Shown here one piece after another: positions 1 to 8,042 of a stretch of 53,649 nucleotides of DNA. The number at the start of each line of letters is the position of its first letter. The stretch's first letter is position 1. A model generated the notes under the pieces. That model did not search any database and had not been told where the DNA came from. It saw only the letters and a program-made list of their open reading frames with translations. Both the position numbers and the translations under genes were made by a program. The stretch comes from Marinilabiliaceae bacterium (GTDB taxonomy: Bacteria > Bacteroidota > Bacteroidia > Bacteroidales > Marinilabiliaceae), in contig JABUTU010000005.1 in NCBI GenBank assembly GCA_021443545.1, positions 115,205-168,853 of the forward strand, written 5' to 3'.

Positions 1-432
1 TACTGCCACTCTATTTTTTTGAGCCTCCCCCATAACAATCTCTCCTGCTACAACCAACGTCTCCTTATTCGCCAAGGCAATTTCCTTATGTGCCTTTATC
101 GCCGCTAATGTAGGCTTCAAGCCTGCGAAACCTACCATGGCTGCCACCACGATATCGACACTTTCCATCGTGACTACCTCCTCAATAGCCTTCGTCCCGC
201 CATATACCTTGACCTCTGTGTCGCTAAGACGATTCTTCAAATCGGCTAACCGACTCTCTTCTGCTATAACCACAACATTAGGTTTGAACTCCCTCGCCTG
301 CTTTTCCAACATATCCACATTACTTCCAGCCACTAAGACCTCAGCCACAAACATATCTTTATGCATACGCACTATGTCGAGCGTCTGTGTTCCTATCGAA
401 CCTGTCGAACCTAATATCGCTATACGCTTCAT
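1..432 (-). CDS. dxr: 1-deoxy-D-xylulose 5-phosphate reductoisomerase, N-terminal part (cut by window edge)
   Basis: The minus strand from the ATG at 432 reads a protein beginning MKRIAILGSTGSIGTQTL, the NADPH-binding start of DXP reductoisomerase (IspC), and continues in frame to the window edge (about 144 residues seen of roughly 385). Further family signatures follow: a VAGSNVDML stretch, and GGTKAIEEV leading to an ANKETLV motif. The enzyme makes 2-C-methyl-D-erythritol 4-phosphate, the committed step of the MEP isoprenoid pathway, in the cytoplasm. It lies 21 bases downstream of the M23 peptidase gene on the same strand and is probably co-transcribed with it. The C-terminal catalytic part is outside the window, so intactness cannot be judged. 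Confidence 0.93.
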   Translation of the reverse strand, partial: MKRIAILGSTGSIGTQTLDIVRMHKDMFVAEVLVAGSNVDMLEKQAREFKPNVVVIAEESRLADLKNRLSDTEVKVYGGTKAIEEVVTMESVDIVVAAMVGFAGLKPTLAAIKAHKEIALANKETLVVAGEIVMGEAQKNRVAV

Positions 433-453
433 TTTTTATCCAATTAACAAACC

Positions 454-1323
454 TTACTCAAATGAGATATAATTCTCAGGATTAAGCGGTACTCCCTGAT
501 ACCACATTTCGAAATGAAGATGTGGCGCTGTTGACAATTCTCCCGAACTCCCCGTCAAAGCTATAATCTCTCCAGCCTGAACTCTGTTACCCGCTCTTTT
601 AAGCAACTTGCTATTATGCTTATATATTGAAACCAACTGGTTGTCATGCTGAATCTGTATGACATATCCCGTCTCCACTGTCCATTCTGAAAAAATAACT
701 GTTCCATCAAGTATGGATGCTACAGGTGCACCCTCTACAGATGCCACGTCAATTCCATAATGTCCATCAACCTCACCCACTTTACTTGTTACAACGCCTC
801 TCAACGGAACATACAGAAACATCATTTCCAATCGCGTATCTACCTCTTCTTCATACGTCTGCGAAACGTTATACTTATCCTCTGCCTCTATCTGCATTCT
901 AAATAGACTATCTGCCTCTGACTTCTCAAAACTGATATCTTGCCGACGACTACGATGAATACTATTAACCACCGAATCGCGGTCCCATGCTTCAATAGGT
1001 AAATCATCTGCCAACACACATCGCATATCATTGATAAGGTGATCTCTCAACATTATCTCTTCAAGGAGCGAATCGGTCCTATGCAAATTATCCATAATCA
1101 TTCGTCTTTCTTCTCCTGTTGGATACCCTGGTATGTACTCCCTCAACCCAGTGAATGCTATTAGGACTGTCACTCCTGAAATTATGAGAATTCCCAACAA
1201 GACAATGGTAAACAACACGCTGAATGGCGTGAGTAAAAGCGAGAATAACTGCTCATATGATGTATCTGAAAATACCGCTATGCGTAACTTTCGCCAAAGC
1301 CTTGATTGCTTCTTCTGTACCAT
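454..1323 (-). CDS. M23 family (LytM-like) metallopeptidase, membrane-anchored
   Basis: 289 residues from the second in-frame ATG (1323). The more upstream ATG at 1347 falls inside a promoter -7 box, so 1323 is preferred. After a basic start (MVQKKQSRLWRKLR) there is one membrane segment (about residues 33-55), then an alpha-helical periplasmic stretch, then a C-terminal M23 domain. The zinc and catalytic motifs are intact: GHYGID (HxxxD) and HLHFEMW (HxH), with TGSSGELS before the latter. This predicts a periplasmic peptidoglycan endopeptidase acting on cell-wall cross-links, anchored in the inner membrane. The exact bond and partner are unknown. It has its own promoter and precedes dxr. Confidence 0.9.
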   Translation of the reverse strand: MVQKKQSRLWRKLRIAVFSDTSYEQLFSLLLTPFSVLFTIVLLGILIISGVTVLIAFTGLREYIPGYPTGEERRMIMDNLHRTDSLLEEIMLRDHLINDMRCVLADDLPIEAWDRDSVVNSIHRSRRQDISFEKSEADSLFRMQIEAEDKYNVSQTYEEEVDTRLEMMFLYVPLRGVVTSKVGEVDGHYGIDVASVEGAPVASILDGTVIFSEWTVETGYVIQIQHDNQLVSIYKHNSKLLKRAGNRVQAGEIIALTGSSGELSTAPHLHFEMWYQGVPLNPENYISFE

Positions 1324-1344
1324 GTCTAATACTATTGTAAAAAA

Positions 1345-1375
1345 CAAAGTTAGTAATATTTTTCATTACGTTAAA
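1345..1375 (-). promoter_or_regulatory. Bacteroidetes-type promoter for the M23 peptidase / dxr unit
   Basis: On the minus strand TAACTTTG (1352-1345) matches the -7 consensus TAnnTTTG exactly. TTTA, three of four bases of the -33 box TTTG, lies 19 bases upstream. The expected transcript starts near 1338, upstream of the ATG at 1323 but downstream of the ATG at 1347. Confidence 0.55.
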
Positions 1376-1410
1376 CGACAATCTTTCAAATCAAAATATC
1401 CTGTAAAAAT

Positions 1411-1448
1411 AGAATGTGGCGATGCACTCTTGCACACCGCCACATTCT
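1411..1448 (-). terminator. Intrinsic terminator after korAB
   Basis: Arms AGAATGTGGCG (1411-1421) and CGCCACATTCT (1438-1448) form an 11-bp perfect stem, with an inner TGCA/TGCA pairing. On the minus strand it is followed by ATTTTTAC. It lies just past the korB stop and separates korAB from the M23 peptidase unit. Confidence 0.8.
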
Positions 1449-1466
1449 AAGGTATTATCCTCTATT

Positions 1467-2468
1467 TTACTTTACCTCCCAAATCTCATTTGTCTCCAGA
1501 AGTTCAGCAAAATTATGATATTTCTTTGCTGACTTAACCTCTTCTATCTGAGCCTCAACAGCCTCATCATACGTTGGAGAATCTACGTCACGTATAACTC
1601 CAAGTGCTATAGGAAAATCAGGACCCTCCATAAGCGCGAGTTTCAATTGAAGAGTGTTGTCCTCACAATGCGCATCATGTACGAGAATATCCTTCTCTGT
1701 AATACCATTCTCTCCTATTCTTACTACTTTCAGTCCAAACCCCTCCTGAACAAGGCCGAACTCTCTGTTCTCTCCGAATATCAGTGGTTTACCGTGCTCC
1801 ACATAAATAGCATTCTTTGCTCGTCCATCCTTCGAATAGACTGAGTCGTGAGTACCATTATTGAAAATAACACAATTCTGAAGAATCTCACAAACTGCTG
1901 CACCCTTGTGATTATACGCAGCTTTGAGCACATCAATAGTTCCAACGGCATCTGTCGCTACCGCTCTCGCAAAAAAATGTCCTCTTGCACCGAAGCAAAG
2001 CTCTGCAGGACGAAACGGATCCTCGACTGTACCATAAGGACTTGATTTCGAGACAAAACCACGAGGAGATGTTGGAGAATACTGTCCTTTTGTCAATCCG
2101 TAAATTCGATTGTTCAAAAGAATCATATTGAGATTAATATTTCGGCGATTTGCATGAATAAAATGATTGCCACCTATCGCAAGTCCGTCTCCATCACCAC
2201 TAACCTGCCATACAGTAAGCTTCGGATTAGCCACTTTCGCTCCTGTAGCAATGGCTGCTGCTCGTCCATGAATCGTATTCATTCCGTATGTAGCCATATA
2301 GTGTGGCAAACGGCTTGAACAGCCAATACCCGAAATTACCGCAGTATCATGAGGAGCTACCCCAATCTCCGCCATAGCTTTCTGCAATGAGGCTAAGAAA
2401 AAATGGTCACCACAACCTGGGCACCAACGCGGCTGACCTTTTTTGAAATCGTTTATAGTATATGCCAT
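1467..2468 (-). CDS. korB: 2-oxoacid:ferredoxin oxidoreductase, beta subunit (2-oxoglutarate type)
   Basis: 333 residues. The N-terminal WCPGCGDH motif supplies Fe-S cysteines, with a further cysteine in GIGCSSRLP and another in EILQNC. The thiamine diphosphate/Mg site is GDGDGLAIGGNHF followed by NNRIYGLTKGQ. This is the TPP-binding beta subunit that, with the alpha subunit encoded 31 bases upstream, oxidatively decarboxylates a 2-oxoacid to acyl-CoA and reduces ferredoxin in the cytoplasm. 2-oxoglutarate is the most likely substrate for this two-subunit Bacteroidetes type, but 2-oxoisovalerate or pyruvate cannot be excluded from sequence alone. A terminator follows the stop codon. Confidence 0.92.
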   Translation of the reverse strand: MAYTINDFKKGQPRWCPGCGDHFFLASLQKAMAEIGVAPHDTAVISGIGCSSRLPHYMATYGMNTIHGRAAAIATGAKVANPKLTVWQVSGDGDGLAIGGNHFIHANRRNINLNMILLNNRIYGLTKGQYSPTSPRGFVSKSSPYGTVEDPFRPAELCFGARGHFFARAVATDAVGTIDVLKAAYNHKGAAVCEILQNCVIFNNGTHDSVYSKDGRAKNAIYVEHGKPLIFGENREFGLVQEGFGLKVVRIGENGITEKDILVHDAHCEDNTLQLKLALMEGPDFPIALGVIRDVDSPTYDEAVEAQIEEVKSAKKYHNFAELLETNEIWEVK

Positions 2469-2499
2469 GATTCTTTACTTTTTATCGTTTACCAATCAG

Positions 2500-4341
2500 T
2501 TATTTGATGAGTTTTGAAAACGACTCAACAAGCTCCGCCACCACAAATGGCTGACCCTTCACCTCATTGTATTGCTCTGGAACAAAACCATCCACCTTCA
2601 TACGAAGGTATCCTGCAAACTGTCCCATATTCTGCTCAGCTACCACAACCTTTGGGTATTTCTTGAGTACAGATGACGTATTCTTTGGTAATGGGTTAAG
2701 GTATTTGAAGTGAGCCAATGCCACCTTCTTACCTACCGACCTCATCTCGTCCATTGCAGAATGGAGATGACCGTATGTTCCGCCAAATCCTACAATCAAC
2801 AAATCCGCATCTTCTACATCTCCAATAACCTCAACATCAGGCACTTTTATCTTATCTATCTTCTCTTGACGAAGACGTGTCATCAAATCATGATTCTCTG
2901 GATTCGTCGAGATTGCTCCCGTTTTGCTATCCTTTTCGAGTCCACCCAAAATATGCTGGAATCCTTCACGTCCTGGTACTGCCCAATATCTTGACCCCTC
3001 AGAATTTCTCATGTATGGAGTCCACTGTCCCTTCATCTCTTCAGGAACGTAGGGTGGGTTTATTGAAGGATATTCCGACAATTGTGGCAACTTCATAGCA
3101 CCCGATCCATTCGCTATGAAGGCGTCCGTCATCAGCACCACTGGTGTCATATGCTCAAGCGCTATCTTACAAGCGTCATAGGCTGCATCGAAACAATCCG
3201 TTGGCGATGTTGCTGCAATAACAGGCATCGGGCTCTCACCATTTCGTCCAAACAAGCACTGCAACAGGTCGGTCTGCTCAGACTTCGTAGGAAGGCCAGT
3301 CGCTGGTCCTCCTCGCTGTACATCTAAAACAACCAATGGCAACTCCATAATAACCGCAAGGTTCATTGCCTCTGACTTCAGACATATTCCAGGTCCCGAC
3401 GTGGATGTTACCGCTAATGCTCCAGCAAATGAGGCACCAACAGCTGACGCACATCCAGCTATTTCATCCTCGCATTGAACCGTGGTAACTCCAAGTGACT
3501 TGTGTTTCGAAAGTTCATGAAGCACATCTGTCGCAGGCGTAATTGGATATGAGCCAAGATATAGTTTCAAACCAGCCTTCTCTGCAGCAGCAATAAAACC
3601 ATAAGCTGTTGCTTTATTTCCCATTATATCCATATAACGTCCTGGAACTTTATTCTTAGACTCAATCTTATATGTATGCGCTACACTTGAATGAGTATTT
3701 GCTCCATAATCAAATCCCGCTTGAATAACCTTGATATTCGCATCTGCTACTCCTGGCTTCTTCGCAAATTTCTCCTTCAGCATATTGAAGACAATGTTGA
3801 TATCTCGGTTAAAGAGCCAACATACCAGGCCGAGCGCAAACATATTTCGACACTTAAGTATCGACTTGAAATCCATTCCCGAATCAGCAAGACAATCCTT
3901 TACCATCGTTGTTATCGGACATGCAATGACATCGTTCTTTATCCCCATCTCAGAGATAGGATCCAACGTCTTGAACTCTGCCTTTTTTAAATCCTCTTCC
4001 TTTAGTGAATCGGTGTCAAGAATTATGCACGCTGTAGGCTTCGCATACTTATATTGTGTCTTGAGGGCTGCAGCATTCATCGCTACGAGCACATCACACT
4101 TATCTCCAGGTGTGTATACCTTCCCCGAACCAATGTGCACCTGAAAACCAGACACTCCTGTCAGTGAACCCTGTGGAGCACGAATATCCGCCGGATAGTC
4201 TGGGAACGTACAAATGTCATTTCCTACAGTAGCTGAAACCGTAGAAAATATGTTGCCGGCAAGCTGCATGCCGTCGCCTGAGTCTCCCGAAAACCTTACA
4301 GCCACACTCTCAAGCTCTTTGACAACTAATTTCTCTGCCAT
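2500..4341 (-). CDS. korA: 2-oxoacid:ferredoxin oxidoreductase, fused gamma-alpha subunit
   Basis: 613 residues. The first ~190 residues are a gamma domain (RFSGDSGDGMQLAGNIF near the start). It is followed by an alpha pyrimidine-binding domain with GSYPITPATDVLHELSK and the TSTSGPGI motif, then a C-terminal transketolase-like domain. A gamma-alpha fusion is normal in this family. With KorB it forms the complete enzyme; no separate ferredoxin (delta) subunit is encoded nearby. The start ATG at 4341 lies about 30 bases from a perfect -7 promoter box. It probably supplies reduced ferredoxin and succinyl-CoA or runs reductively for 2-oxoglutarate synthesis. Confidence 0.92.
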   Translation of the reverse strand: MAEKLVVKELESVAVRFSGDSGDGMQLAGNIFSTVSATVGNDICTFPDYPADIRAPQGSLTGVSGFQVHIGSGKVYTPGDKCDVLVAMNAAALKTQYKYAKPTACIILDTDSLKEEDLKKAEFKTLDPISEMGIKNDVIACPITTMVKDCLADSGMDFKSILKCRNMFALGLVCWLFNRDINIVFNMLKEKFAKKPGVADANIKVIQAGFDYGANTHSSVAHTYKIESKNKVPGRYMDIMGNKATAYGFIAAAEKAGLKLYLGSYPITPATDVLHELSKHKSLGVTTVQCEDEIAGCASAVGASFAGALAVTSTSGPGICLKSEAMNLAVIMELPLVVLDVQRGGPATGLPTKSEQTDLLQCLFGRNGESPMPVIAATSPTDCFDAAYDACKIALEHMTPVVLMTDAFIANGSGAMKLPQLSEYPSINPPYVPEEMKGQWTPYMRNSEGSRYWAVPGREGFQHILGGLEKDSKTGAISTNPENHDLMTRLRQEKIDKIKVPDVEVIGDVEDADLLIVGFGGTYGHLHSAMDEMRSVGKKVALAHFKYLNPLPKNTSSVLKKYPKVVVAEQNMGQFAGYLRMKVDGFVPEQYNEVKGQPFVVAELVESFSKLIK

Positions 4342-4371
4342 ATATATAGTTGGTTTTGATTTCTAATGCGC

Positions 4372-4380
4372 GCAAAGGTA
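4372..4380 (-). promoter_or_regulatory. -7 box of the korAB promoter
   Basis: TACCTTTGC on the minus strand is an exact TAnnTTTG match about 30 bases before the korA ATG. A TTG occurs 15 bases further upstream, which is shorter than the usual spacing, so the -33 element is uncertain. Confidence 0.55.
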
Positions 4381-4696
4381 GTAATAATATACATTCAATA
4401 TTCATATATAACCACAAAAGAACCTCTCTTAATCTTTTTTAAGTAATTCACGTACCTCAACAAAACGCCTATCTAAACACGCTAACTAATTAATCACCTA
4501 CTACTTACAAAATCAACCTATCTTCATTTTATCACTCTTTGTTTAAATTCAAGCCAACTCAATTTATGTATATATATACACATTTAAACGCCATATTTTT
4601 TCTTTGCACAAATATCTCAATTGAAAAATAATTACGCTAACTTTGTTGTCGTTAATTTATTCACAATCCGGTAGATATTGTATAATTTTTCACACG
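4381..4696. promoter_or_regulatory. AT-rich intergenic region between divergent korA and marC
   Basis: About 316 bases without a gene. No tRNA, hairpin or conserved ORF was seen. A plus-strand -7 box TAACTTTG lies at 4638-4645, giving an expected start near 4652. That would place the ATG at 4643 inside the promoter and favour 4697 as the marC start. No convincing -33 box was found at the usual distance. Confidence 0.45.
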
Positions 4697-5299
4697 ATGA
4701 GTACAGTTGTTTTTAAAGACTTTCTTCTACAGACCCTCTCAGCCTTCATTGTCTTGTTCGCAGTGATTGATATAGTGGGCTCAATACCTATTATATTGTC
4801 AATTAAAGCTCAAGGAACAAAAATAGAACCCTGGAAAGCAACTATTGTTGCGTTAATCCTACTCGTATCATTCATGTACTTAGGACAGGGTCTGCTCTCA
4901 ATGTTTGGAGTCGACATCAACTCCTTCGCTGTCGCGGGTGCGATTGTACTATTTATTATTGCTCTTGAAATGGTTGTAGGCACAAACATCATGAAACAAG
5001 AATCTTCTCAAGGAGCCTCAATCGTACCTATTGCCTTCCCGCTCTTGGCTGGACCCGGAACATTTACTACTCTTTTGACTCTGCGCGCCGAGTATGATGA
5101 ATGGGCCATCTTGTTTGCTGTCCTCCTGAATATGGGGGTTGTCTTCTTCGTTCTTTCATGCACCAGTCTAATCGAAAAAAAAATGGGCCAGGGTGTTATA
5201 TACGTAATAAAGAAATTCTTTGGAGTCATCCTTCTTGCAATTTCTATAAAACTCTTCACAACAAACATTGCTACTCTACTCGCATCAATAAATGGCTAA
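4697..5299 (+). CDS. MarC family integral membrane protein
   Basis: 200 residues from the ATG at 4697, starting MSTVVFKDFLLQTL. The product is almost entirely hydrophobic, with about six membrane segments. It has the MarC-like signatures FAVIDIVGSIPIIL near the N-terminus and PLLAGPGTFTTLL in the middle. MarC/YhgN proteins sit in the inner membrane and their substrate is not established; an earlier link to multiple antibiotic resistance was not upheld. The 3' end overlaps the RNase H start by 8 bases, so translation is probably coupled. Confidence 0.88.
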   Translation: MSTVVFKDFLLQTLSAFIVLFAVIDIVGSIPIILSIKAQGTKIEPWKATIVALILLVSFMYLGQGLLSMFGVDINSFAVAGAIVLFIIALEMVVGTNIMKQESSQGASIVPIAFPLLAGPGTFTTLLTLRAEYDEWAILFAVLLNMGVVFFVLSCTSLIEKKMGQGVIYVIKKFFGVILLAISIKLFTTNIATLLASING

Positions 5300-5933
5300 A
5301 AGTAAAAAATGGTACGTGGTGTGGCGTGGAAATACCCCAGGAGTTTACGACGACTGGAGCGTTGCTAAATCTCAGATAACGCACTTTAGTAACGCGAGAT
5401 ATAAGGGTTACCCATCTGAACAAGAAGCAAAAGAGGCCTTTGTAGCTGGACCTCCTGCTCTGCCTGCGTATCTGACATCCTCTAAGAAGAAAGAACTTAG
5501 TTCATTAGCCCCCTCGGTCAAACCATTAACAAGAGCAATCGCCGTAGACGCTGCTTGCGCAGGAAACCCTGGCTTGATGGAATACAGAGGCGTCTCATTG
5601 TGGGACAAGAAAGAATTATTCCATAAAAAGTTTGAATTGGGGACTAACAACATCGGTGAGTTTCTCGCTATTGTCCACTGCATGGCTATGCTAAAAAATA
5701 ACAACATCGAAGACGTTGCTATATATAGTGACTCTATGACAGCTCAAGGATGGGTTAATAAAGGCAAATGCCGCACAAAACTCATTACTACTCCTCAAAC
5801 AGCCGAATTACTCTCCTTAGTTAAAAGAGCCGAGACTTGGCTACAGAACAACCCCACTCGTCCGCTTCTTCTTAAGTGGCCTACTGAGGCATGGGGTGAA
5901 ATACCAGCTGATTTCGGCAGAAAACACAAATAA
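5292..5933 (+). CDS. rnhA: Ribonuclease H1 with N-terminal hybrid-binding (viroplasmin-like) domain
   Basis: 213 residues. Residues ~5-50 form the RNA/DNA hybrid-binding domain: WYVVWRGNTPGVYDDW, then a conserved YKGYPSEQEA. The catalytic RNase H fold follows, with the acidic residues of the active site visible in AVDAACAGNPG (Asp), NIGEFLAIV (Glu), IYSDS (Asp) and PADFGR (Asp). It degrades RNA in RNA:DNA hybrids during replication and R-loop removal. This eukaryote-like two-domain form is common in Bacteroidetes. It overlaps marC by 8 bases and tatD by 1 base, so the three genes form one unit. Confidence 0.92.
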   Translation: MAKSKKWYVVWRGNTPGVYDDWSVAKSQITHFSNARYKGYPSEQEAKEAFVAGPPALPAYLTSSKKKELSSLAPSVKPLTRAIAVDAACAGNPGLMEYRGVSLWDKKELFHKKFELGTNNIGEFLAIVHCMAMLKNNNIEDVAIYSDSMTAQGWVNKGKCRTKLITTPQTAELLSLVKRAETWLQNNPTRPLLLKWPTEAWGEIPADFGRKHK

Positions 5934-6715
5934 TGATTGACACTCATACTCACATATACGGCAGAGAATTCTCTTCCGATATTAACGAAGTTATCCAGAG
6001 GGCCAAAGAGGCTGGAGTAACAAAGATTCTTCTACCTAACACTGACGAAGAGAGCCTCTCCGAAATCGACTCTCTGTGCATAGACTATTCTGGCTTCTGT
6101 TTTCCTATGTATGGATTACACCCCACTGAGATAGTTCTCTCAAGGTGGAAGGAACAACTCGACAGCATCATCTCTCATGCAGAAACAAATATTGCCCGAT
6201 GTATTGCTTGCGGTGAAATCGGTTTTGATTTTCATTATGGAAGAGAATCAGAGGAGGTTCAATATATATGTCTGAAAACGCAGGTCGGATGGGCTATATC
6301 CCATCATCTTCCCATATCATTTCACGTACGCGATGCTTACCCTGAATTTATCAACTTCCTTAAGCAGTTCTCTCCTAACGACATAAAGGGCTCGCTCCAC
6401 TGCTTCTCAGGCAATTCAGAGGAAGCTCTATTCATTCGCGACAATTACCAAAACTTACAATTCGGCATAGGGGGAACTATCACCTATAAAAATTCAAAAA
6501 ATCCATCAATGATTAAAGAGGGAATTATTCCTTTAGATAGAATCGTACTCGAAACTGACGCACCATATCTCGCTCCAGTTCCTCTACGAGGTAAACGTAA
6601 TGAACCCTCCTACCTGACGCATGTCGTCTCTTTTATTGCAGAGATTACCAATAGAAGCTACGATGACATTGTGAGCATAACGGACAGTAACGCTAAACAC
6701 ATTTTTAGCACATAG
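5933..6715 (+). CDS. TatD family metal-dependent DNase/hydrolase
   Basis: 260 residues. The start ATG shares one base with the RNase H stop codon. TIM-barrel amidohydrolase motifs are intact: DTHTHIYG (metal His pair), CGEIGFDFHY (metal Glu), FHVRDAY, LHCFSGN, and ETDAPYLAP near the C-terminus. TatD proteins are Mg-dependent 3'-5' exonucleases or hydrolases implicated in DNA repair; the physiological substrate is unsettled. The gene is translationally coupled to rnhA, which suggests a nucleic-acid turnover unit. Confidence 0.92.
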   Translation: MIDTHTHIYGREFSSDINEVIQRAKEAGVTKILLPNTDEESLSEIDSLCIDYSGFCFPMYGLHPTEIVLSRWKEQLDSIISHAETNIARCIACGEIGFDFHYGRESEEVQYICLKTQVGWAISHHLPISFHVRDAYPEFINFLKQFSPNDIKGSLHCFSGNSEEALFIRDNYQNLQFGIGGTITYKNSKNPSMIKEGIIPLDRIVLETDAPYLAPVPLRGKRNEPSYLTHVVSFIAEITNRSYDDIVSITDSNAKHIFST

Positions 6716-6749
6716 TTGCTCATCTTTTAATAAAACATAGTATATTTGC
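6716..6749 (+). promoter_or_regulatory. Promoter directly abutting the nucleoside permease start
   Basis: TATATTTGC (6741-6749) is an exact TAnnTTTG box, and a TTG at 6716-6718 lies 22 bases upstream. A start 5-8 bases downstream would fall at or next to the ATG at 6754, so the transcript would have almost no leader. Confidence 0.45.
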
Positions 6750-6753
6750 CTTT

Positions 6754-8025
6754 ATGAACGGCAATAATAACATAAAGTTACGACTGATAATACTCTCGTG
6801 GCTTCAATTCGCTATTTGGGGGTCTTACCTGACTTCCATGGGACGATACCTGACAGAAATAGGTCTCGGCGATAATATAGGTTGGTTTTATTCTGTACAA
6901 GGCATTGTTTCTATATTTATGCCAGCTTTTATAGGCATCGTTGCAGACCGATGGATTCAAGCTCAGAAACTTCTGTCTATATGCCATGGTATGTCGGCAT
7001 TACTGATGGGTTACTTGGGATATGTCGGCTTCAACTTAAATGAGGCCATACAGTTCTCCGACCTATTTCCTATCTACGCGATTGCCGTAGCTTTCTACAT
7101 GCCGACCATAGCTCTCACATATTCTGTAAGTTATTCTGCATTAAAAAAATTCAACTTAGATACGATTAAGTCTTTTCCTCCTATCCGCCTATTCGGCACG
7201 GTGGGCTTTATAGTATCTATGTGGATTGTCGACATATTTGGTTTCCAACAGACGCCAGCTCAGTTCTATGTTTGCGCAGTATGGGGCATATTAATGTCGA
7301 TATACTCTCTGACAATGCCGAAGTGTCCAACTGGAAGTTGCAGTGACAACAAATCATTGGCGTCCTCTTTGGGATTAGACGCATTTAAGCTTTTCAAAGT
7401 CCCCCACATGGCAGTATTTTTTATCTTCTCCATGTTCCTGGGTGTATCTCTGCAAATAACAAATGGTTATGCGAATCCCTTCATATCTTCATTTGAAAAC
7501 ATCGAAGAGTATAAAGGTCTCTTTTTTGTCGAACACGCTAATATACTGATATCACTATCACAAGTAAGCGAAACCCTTTGCATTCTTTTAATTCCATTTT
7601 TCTTAAAGCGCTACGGCATTAAGACTGTAATGCTCATAGCTATGTTTGCGTGGGTTCTCAGGTTTGCACTTTTCGACTTAGGAACACCTACATGGCCTGG
7701 TATCCTATGTTTGATAATGTCAATGGTTGTATACGGTGTGGCTTTTGACTTTTTCAATATTTCAGGGTCTCTATTTGTAGACAACGAGACTGATTCTAAT
7801 ATCCGAAGTAGTGCTCAAGGGCTTTTTATGATGATGACAAATGGCTTTGGTGCTGCAATAGGAACCCTTTCAGCTCAGACAATAGTGAACAAATTCGTCT
7901 TCTCTCAGACCTCTGCCGAAGCCATACACCATGGCTGGGAGACTTGTTGGCTAATCTTTTCAGCCTACGCCCTTTTGGTTGGACTTCTCTTTTCAATATT
8001 GTTCAAAGTCCCAAAGAAATTATAA
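6754..8025 (+). CDS. MFS transporter, nucleoside:H+ symporter (NupG/XapB-like)
   Basis: 423 residues with about 12 predicted membrane segments. The N-terminus LRLIILSWLQFAIWGSYL followed by TSMGRYLTEIG is typical of the nucleoside:H+ symporter family, and a central FPPIRLFGTVGFI motif is also typical of it. It is predicted to take up nucleosides through the inner membrane, using the proton gradient. A sugar permease of the same superfamily is possible, because a GH97 glycosidase follows 18 bases downstream, but the family signature favours nucleosides. Confidence 0.8.
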   Translation: MNGNNNIKLRLIILSWLQFAIWGSYLTSMGRYLTEIGLGDNIGWFYSVQGIVSIFMPAFIGIVADRWIQAQKLLSICHGMSALLMGYLGYVGFNLNEAIQFSDLFPIYAIAVAFYMPTIALTYSVSYSALKKFNLDTIKSFPPIRLFGTVGFIVSMWIVDIFGFQQTPAQFYVCAVWGILMSIYSLTMPKCPTGSCSDNKSLASSLGLDAFKLFKVPHMAVFFIFSMFLGVSLQITNGYANPFISSFENIEEYKGLFFVEHANILISLSQVSETLCILLIPFFLKRYGIKTVMLIAMFAWVLRFALFDLGTPTWPGILCLIMSMVVYGVAFDFFNISGSLFVDNETDSNIRSSAQGLFMMMTNGFGAAIGTLSAQTIVNKFVFSQTSAEAIHHGWETCWLIFSAYALLVGLLFSILFKVPKKL

Positions 8026-8042
8026 CAGAATAAAAATAAATA

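Noticed and set aside
137-472. 111-codon plus-strand ORF at the left edge
   Set aside because: Antisense to dxr, which starts at 432 with an unmistakable NADPH-binding motif.
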